61,873 nucleotides of DNA from Oehlia diaphana (taxonomy: Eukaryota; Glomeromycota; Glomeromycetes; Glomerales; Glomeraceae). Shown here piece after piece: positions 57,898 to 61,873 of the stretch. Numbering within the stretch: position 1 is the stretch's first letter; the number at the start of each line of letters is the position of its first letter. The stretch spans positions 1-61,873 of the forward strand of contig QZLH01000495.1 of the NCBI GenBank assembly GCA_003833135.1, written 5' to 3'. The notes below the pieces were generated by a model, which ran no database searches, was not told where the DNA came from, and worked only from the letters and a program-made list of their open reading frames with translations. Both the position numbers and the translations under genes were made by a program.

Positions 57898-58416
57898 ATG
57901 AATTTTTTTTTTTTGCGCAAAATACACTTTTGTACATGGAATAAAACATTTAATTTGGGATTTGACAACATTCCCACTATAGACGATCATGTTACAATTT
58001 TTTTTACACAAACAATTTTATTCACAGATATCATTGATCATACGGAGGTGCTGATCCGTGAAATAACTGGTTTATACCACGGAGATTAACGTCCCGAATA
58101 CAATTTTTGAACTATTGGTAGACTTTTTTTAGCTTATCAATAAGGAAAACCACGGAGACTATTGATTTATTTTTTATTTCTCTTAACCAAATATTATCAT
58201 ATTGAGCCCAAAAAAAGTATGGAATTTGCAAAATAAAACTGTTATTTTTCCCCAGATTTTCACCAGCAATTACGCACTGCATTTCGTCATGACGTTAAAC
58301 CCCCTGCAAATCGTGCAAATCGCCTCCCTTGTACCTTTAATACTGCGGAAGATGACTATATGGGGGTCTGACTATATTTTTATTGTTTTATAGAAAATAA
58401 ATAATTTATTTTTTTA
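57898..58416. other. 3' flank of the GH5 gene, no gene
   Basis: Two 63-codon frames occur (57898 and 58202) without any motif or signal. ATCCGTG/CACGGAG words near 58040-58160 are short repeats. Confidence 0.35.
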
Positions 58417-58777
58417 TTATTGCCGTTTTCTAATTTAATACTGTGATTTAGCATTATTTAATAAAAAAAAAAAAAAATTGAGAAAACGCGTGAAAATAAA
58501 AATTTTATTGTATTTTCAAATAAAGAAGGTATGATTATAAGCTAAAAATTATAATTTTAAGAAATAATTTGCAATTTTTAAATAAGTTTACTTATAAGTA
58601 ACTTTTTAAATTTTGTGTAACATTGTTGTTTTTAAAAAGTTTAAAAATTAAAATTATTTCTTAAAATTATAATTTTTAGCTTATAATAATGAAATTTTTA
58701 TTTTCACACGTTTTCTCAAATTTTTTTTTTTTTTTATTAAATAATACTAGATCACAGTAATTAGAAAACAGCAATAA
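58417..58777. mobile_element. 361-bp near-palindromic foldback element
   Basis: The left arm (TTATTGCCGTTTTCTAATTT, ACTGTGAT, ATTATTTAATAAAA, GAGAAAACGCGTGAAAATAA) is matched on the right arm by the inverse of ATTGCTGTTTTCTAATTA, ACTGTGATCTAG, and GAGAAAACGTGTGAAAATAA. Pairing continues inward through ATAAGCTAAAAATTATAATT, so the arms span about 150 bp each around a short loop. Target duplications could not be fixed. Probably a long-TIR MITE. Confidence 0.75.
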
Positions 58778-59337
58778 ATTTAAAAACATAAAATTTTAAA
58801 AGCATGATAATTTTTATACTTTAAATATAAATGTTACGCATCACAAAAAATCACGTGGTATTTTTATCAGGCTTACATAATACGTTTTTTTTAAGTATGA
58901 CTGGTAATTATTTATTTATAAAAAAGGTATAATAATACAAAAATATTCATATAATTCCAACTATAAGATATAATTTCTTCGAGAAAGAAACAATATTTTA
59001 ATATAACTAATACATATAAAAAATATTCAGTTTCTACTGAATGACAAATAATTTAAGGGATCCGCAGATAATACGTAACCAATACGAACCCAGTGCTAAA
59101 CCCTGAAACGTAGAAATGCGCTGCAACAATAAAATTTTTGTGATGATTGCTGTATTAAAAAACGTAATAGTGCAACTGCTATTATTGTACATAGCAAAGG
59201 TCGTAATAACCAAAAGTTATGAAATTTACTACACTTTGATAAATTGGATTGTCCCTTAAAATAATAAGAATCAATCAAAATCAATTATATGTGAAAATTC
59301 TGTTCTAAAATTGTTTTAAAACACTCACGTGTCATCC

Positions 59338-59628
59338 CTAGTTTCTACAATTGCAATAACATGAACTGCACCAATAATACTTATAGCCGTAGCGGTAACA
59401 TAATGCTGAACACTGGCCAGACGTGAACCCACCGCAATAACGACATTCATCAAGTGGACTATTAGAAAAATGAGCAGAGATAGGTGATTGATTGTCTTCT
59501 AGAAGAAATTGGCCGGTTTCTTCGATAGCGGCAGGAGGAAATTTAATGGCAGCGGGAGCAGATTGGGCCAACCAGGCCAAAGATAAAGTAAGGAACAAGG
59601 TAGTAAGAATAAAAAATCTCAGTCTCAT
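59338..59628 (-). CDS. small secreted eight-cysteine protein, defensin-like (CSalpha-beta)
   Basis: A 96-residue intact frame with ATG at 59628. A signal peptide (MRLRFFILTTLFLTLSLAWL, cleaved near AQS|AP) is followed by an acidic propeptide-like region (about 24-60) and a compact C-terminus with cysteines at 62, 65, 73, 77, 87, 90, 92 and 94. The order C-x3-C ... C-x2-C-x-C (GQCSALC, then WCSSCYC) fits the CSalpha-beta scaffold of defensins, here with eight cysteines. Such peptides are antimicrobial or signalling in many phyla; in a symbiotic fungus it may act as a secreted effector. No intron; the stop follows NCRN directly. Function is inference from scaffold and secretion. Confidence 0.75.
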   Translation of the reverse strand: MRLRFFILTTLFLTLSLAWLAQSAPAAIKFPPAAIEETGQFLLEDNQSPISAHFSNSPLDECRYCGGFTSGQCSALCYRYGYKYYWCSSCYCNCRN

Positions 59629-59723
59629 TTTGATAGGGCGAGATAGCGTAATCCAAGATTTTTAAATTTATTTTTGTTGTATTGGGTCGATATTTCGCTA
59701 AAGTTTTGATAATTTGAATCACA

Positions 59724-59732
59724 CTATTTATA
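59724..59732 (-). promoter_or_regulatory. TATA box of the defensin-like gene
   Basis: TATAAATAG on the minus strand lies about 96 bp upstream of the ATG at 59628, a usual distance for a fungal TATA element. Confidence 0.5.
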
Positions 59733-59778
59733 AAAAAATTCCGGAGTTACTGTCTTATTTTTTAGTCATTGAAGATAA

Positions 59779-59803
59779 GGAGTAAAATCGCATTTTACTC
59801 TCC
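59779..59803. promoter_or_regulatory. perfect-arm palindrome upstream of the defensin-like gene
   Basis: GGAGTAAAAT, a CGC centre and ATTTTACTCTCC form a near-perfect inverted repeat about 150-175 bp upstream of the start. It could bind a dimeric regulator. No factor is known to me. Confidence 0.35.
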
Positions 59804-61139
59804 GATTATCATTATCTGTTTATTGACTGATGAGAAACAAAATTATCAGCAAGTCTTTTAAACTTTATAAAGCAAAGATTTTTGTCACGATATATTGTCA
59901 TTGGTGCATGATAACGAAACCGGTTACGCATGTGGGAAAATAATAATAATAAAAAAATAAAGAACGTGTGATCCATAAACAAAACTCAAATCTGATTATT
60001 AATATCACAGATAACGTTTGGTCACAATGAATCCGAAAAAGTTTTTTAATGATTTCGCGTGAAGATAGATAAAATAACTGAAGGAATTTATCTACTAGTA
60101 TTTTTTTTTTTTGCTAATATTGTAGTCAATTTATTAAAGTAATAAAGTAAACAATTTATCTACTAATATTGTTTCCGCGAAGAAACTTGTTATTTCATTT
60201 CGGACTTAACCTGGGTTCGAGGGGACACAGTAAACAGATATGGAATAAATGGTTATTGTTACATGATCTGCATGACGCTCAAAAAAATTTCGGTAACGTA
60301 ACCTGACGAATTTTATTGGTCAGATATTTTGTACAACATTTTATCAGAAAACTTTTAATAAGTATAAACAGAGTTAGGAAGTTAGGACTATAAAATGTAA
60401 AATATATGAAATGTGATTTATTTTGAACTTGTTCATTTCTAATAAAATCATGACATTTAACCATAATTGAGTTAATTATGCAAATTTTTTAGCATCTTGA
60501 TCTTATCATGCCTTCAGAATTGTTTTTTTATATGAAAAGTTAGTTCTTTATAAAATTTACATACACTATTTTATATAATATTAAGGACCCAACATGGATA
60601 ATATATAATTGTGTAAAATATGTCTATGTAAATTTTTTATTTAAAATTCATATTTCATAGAGTTTTAAATAAGGGAGCTTACAGATATTACGTAATTATT
60701 AAAGGGGGAGAGGGTGTAACCAAAATCTTATGTTACACTTATAAAACTAGGAAATGGGGAGTCGGAGACCGTAGAGCGTCTGAAGTATTCAGTACAATTA
60801 TATACAGTAATTACACAATCATCGCAAAAAAAATTGCCGATCATATTAAAAATTCTTGTAATATTTGTCTAAGATATCTTACTAAAAACTTTTGTTCTAA
60901 GTCATAATATAATCAGTTTTCATTCTTAATATAATCAAAGTTTAGGCCTTTCTGCTTAAAGTATTTACTTATTTATTTATTAAAGTTTTATTGATATCAC
61001 GGAGTTACACAGTTACGTGCTTGTATATTATTTTTTAACTTATGAAAATTGCAAAATTAATATTTTTAACATAATAAACAGTAACATGTAGCTAAATTTG
61101 CATATATGTAATATAAAATTTTATTCATCGATCAGACTA
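59804..61139. other. intergenic, no gene recognised
   Basis: AT-rich with short frames only. GGGTTCGAGGGG at 60213 resembles a tRNA T-arm but has no A box at the right distance. Confidence 0.4.
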
Positions 61140-61141
61140 TA

Positions 61142-61873
61142 CAGTTCACGACATAAATATTCGGAATTTTATCACAATATGTAAAAATATAATAAAGTTT
61201 ATTTTTTTCATTTCAAATTTATTGTATTTATAGTTTAAAATGCGCAGATAAACATACGTCAAAAATCAGTAATTTATCGTGTAACCATTTTTTTCTATGA
61301 CCATGTTAATCCGATCTGACATGCTATCTGCTAAATTAAAGAAAACGTTTTGATCAATGTTATCCCATTCCTGCTGAATTATGCCCTGAAAATCATCTCC
61401 ACTAAGTGATTTTTTTTTCATAATCCAATTATTGATTCTTTTTTCTACATTCCCTTTGAGAATCGCCCATAGATTCTCGATAGGATTCAGGTCAGGTGAG
61501 TTAGCAGGCCAATCAATAACTGAAACATCGTTAATCACAAAAAATTGATGGGTAAGCTTTGCAGTGTGTGTAGATGCGTTGTCTTGCTGAAATTTCCATC
61601 TATAACCAGCATGATAAGCATTAGGAAGTAGTTGGGATTGAAGAATTTCACGGTATTTTGCAGAATTCATGTTTCCTGTAAAAAGTGCAACTCCAATTGG
61701 TCCCTGATGGCAAAATGCATCCCAAATATGCACTTTGTATGGATGCTTTACTATAGGATGTGATGGACGTGGATTGTTAGCCTTGTAACGCATAATTTGA
61801 GTATTACGGAATGACTGAAATGTACTTTCATCTGAAAAAATTGTGTGAGACCAGTCATCTTGGGTATGGTTTA
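61142..61873 (-). mobile_element. Tc1-type transposon, right part cut by window end
   Basis: The presumed terminus CAGTTCACGACATAAATATT begins at 61142 after TA (61140-61141), the Tc1/mariner target site. A transposase gene on the minus strand fills the interior. The other end lies beyond 61873. Confidence 0.7.
61266..61873 (-). CDS. Tc1/mariner transposase (DD34E), partial
   Basis: The frame is open to the window edge and ends TAA-type at 61266; about 200 C-terminal residues are visible. The enzyme cuts and pastes its own element. The DDE triad is present: IFSDESTF (first Asp, beyond the internal Met at 61793), KFQQDNASTHTA (second Asp) and PNSPDLNPIENLW-type PANSPDLNPIENLW (Glu), with exactly 34 residues between the second Asp and the Glu, which defines the DD34E Tc1 group. 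HIWDAFCHQGPIGVALFTGN lies between the first two. No stop or frameshift is seen in the visible part, so it may be young; the N-terminal DNA-binding domain is outside the window. Confidence 0.9.
   Translation of the reverse strand, partial: NHTQDDWSHTIFSDESTFQSFRNTQIMRYKANNPRPSHPIVKHPYKVHIWDAFCHQGPIGVALFTGNMNSAKYREILQSQLLPNAYHAGYRWKFQQDNASTHTAKLTHQFFVINDVSVIDWPANSPDLNPIENLWAILKGNVEKRINNWIMKKKSLSGDDFQGIIQQEWDNIDQNVFFNLADSMSDRINMVIEKNGYTINY

Noticed and set aside
60205..60230. GGGTTCGAGGGG resembling a tRNA T-arm
   Set aside because: No A box 30-60 bp upstream and no cloverleaf stems.

Overview
The window is nuclear DNA of an AT-rich, intron-rich fungus. Genes carry many short spliceosomal introns (about 40-110 bp, GTAAG/GTAAA...TAG), including micro-exons of 19-21 nt. 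Long gene-poor stretches are almost pure A/T, and remnants of lineage-expanded gene families, non-autonomous DNA transposons and transposase fragments are common. The style, and several families I recognise only from that group, point to an arbuscular mycorrhizal fungus (Glomeromycotina, Rhizophagus-like). That assignment is inference from family resemblance, not from a marker gene.

Layout. 1-20 kb is accessory and decayed: AT minisatellites, a hypothetical gene with an in-frame TGA, a small pogo/Tc1-like MITE, decayed pieces of lineage-expanded families, an AT desert (9.7-12.5 kb), one well-preserved gene of unknown function with about eleven exons (13.2-15.65 kb), a 159-bp tandem duplication, a decayed secreted cysteine-rich gene (18.1-19.06 kb) and a dead hAT transposase. 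21-33 kb is a core segment: an MFS transporter, a pRiA4b ORF-3-like protein, a small membrane protein, a CBS-domain protein, a cystathionine gamma-synthase-like PLP enzyme and the first of three Kelch membrane proteins.

33-48 kb is a tandem-duplication zone. Kelch genes on + (36975-38341, 40441-41874) alternate with 3' fragments of a gamma-glutamyltranspeptidase (GGT) on -. An intact 14-exon GGT lies at 45344-48307. MITEs with clean target-site duplications sit in this zone, one inside a GGT fragment and one in the shared promoter between GGT and an esterase.

48.9-61.9 kb holds an HSL-type alpha/beta hydrolase, an AT desert, a degenerate tRNA-Asp-like sequence, a secreted GH5 endoglycoceramidase-like enzyme, a near-palindromic repeat, a small secreted eight-cysteine (CSalpha-beta/defensin-like) protein and, at the right edge, a Tc1-type DD34E transposase cut by the window end.

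The core enzymes serve sulfur amino acid synthesis, gamma-glutamyl/glutathione turnover, ester hydrolysis and glycosphingolipid cleavage, and form no single pathway. The most distinctive system is the Kelch family: a secreted beta-propeller ectodomain, one membrane helix and a short tail with a repeated IPTPG motif, amplified together with GGT ends. Exon junctions were placed by hand from splice consensus and frame continuity. For the multi-exon genes with a complete start and stop, the summed coding length is divisible by three.
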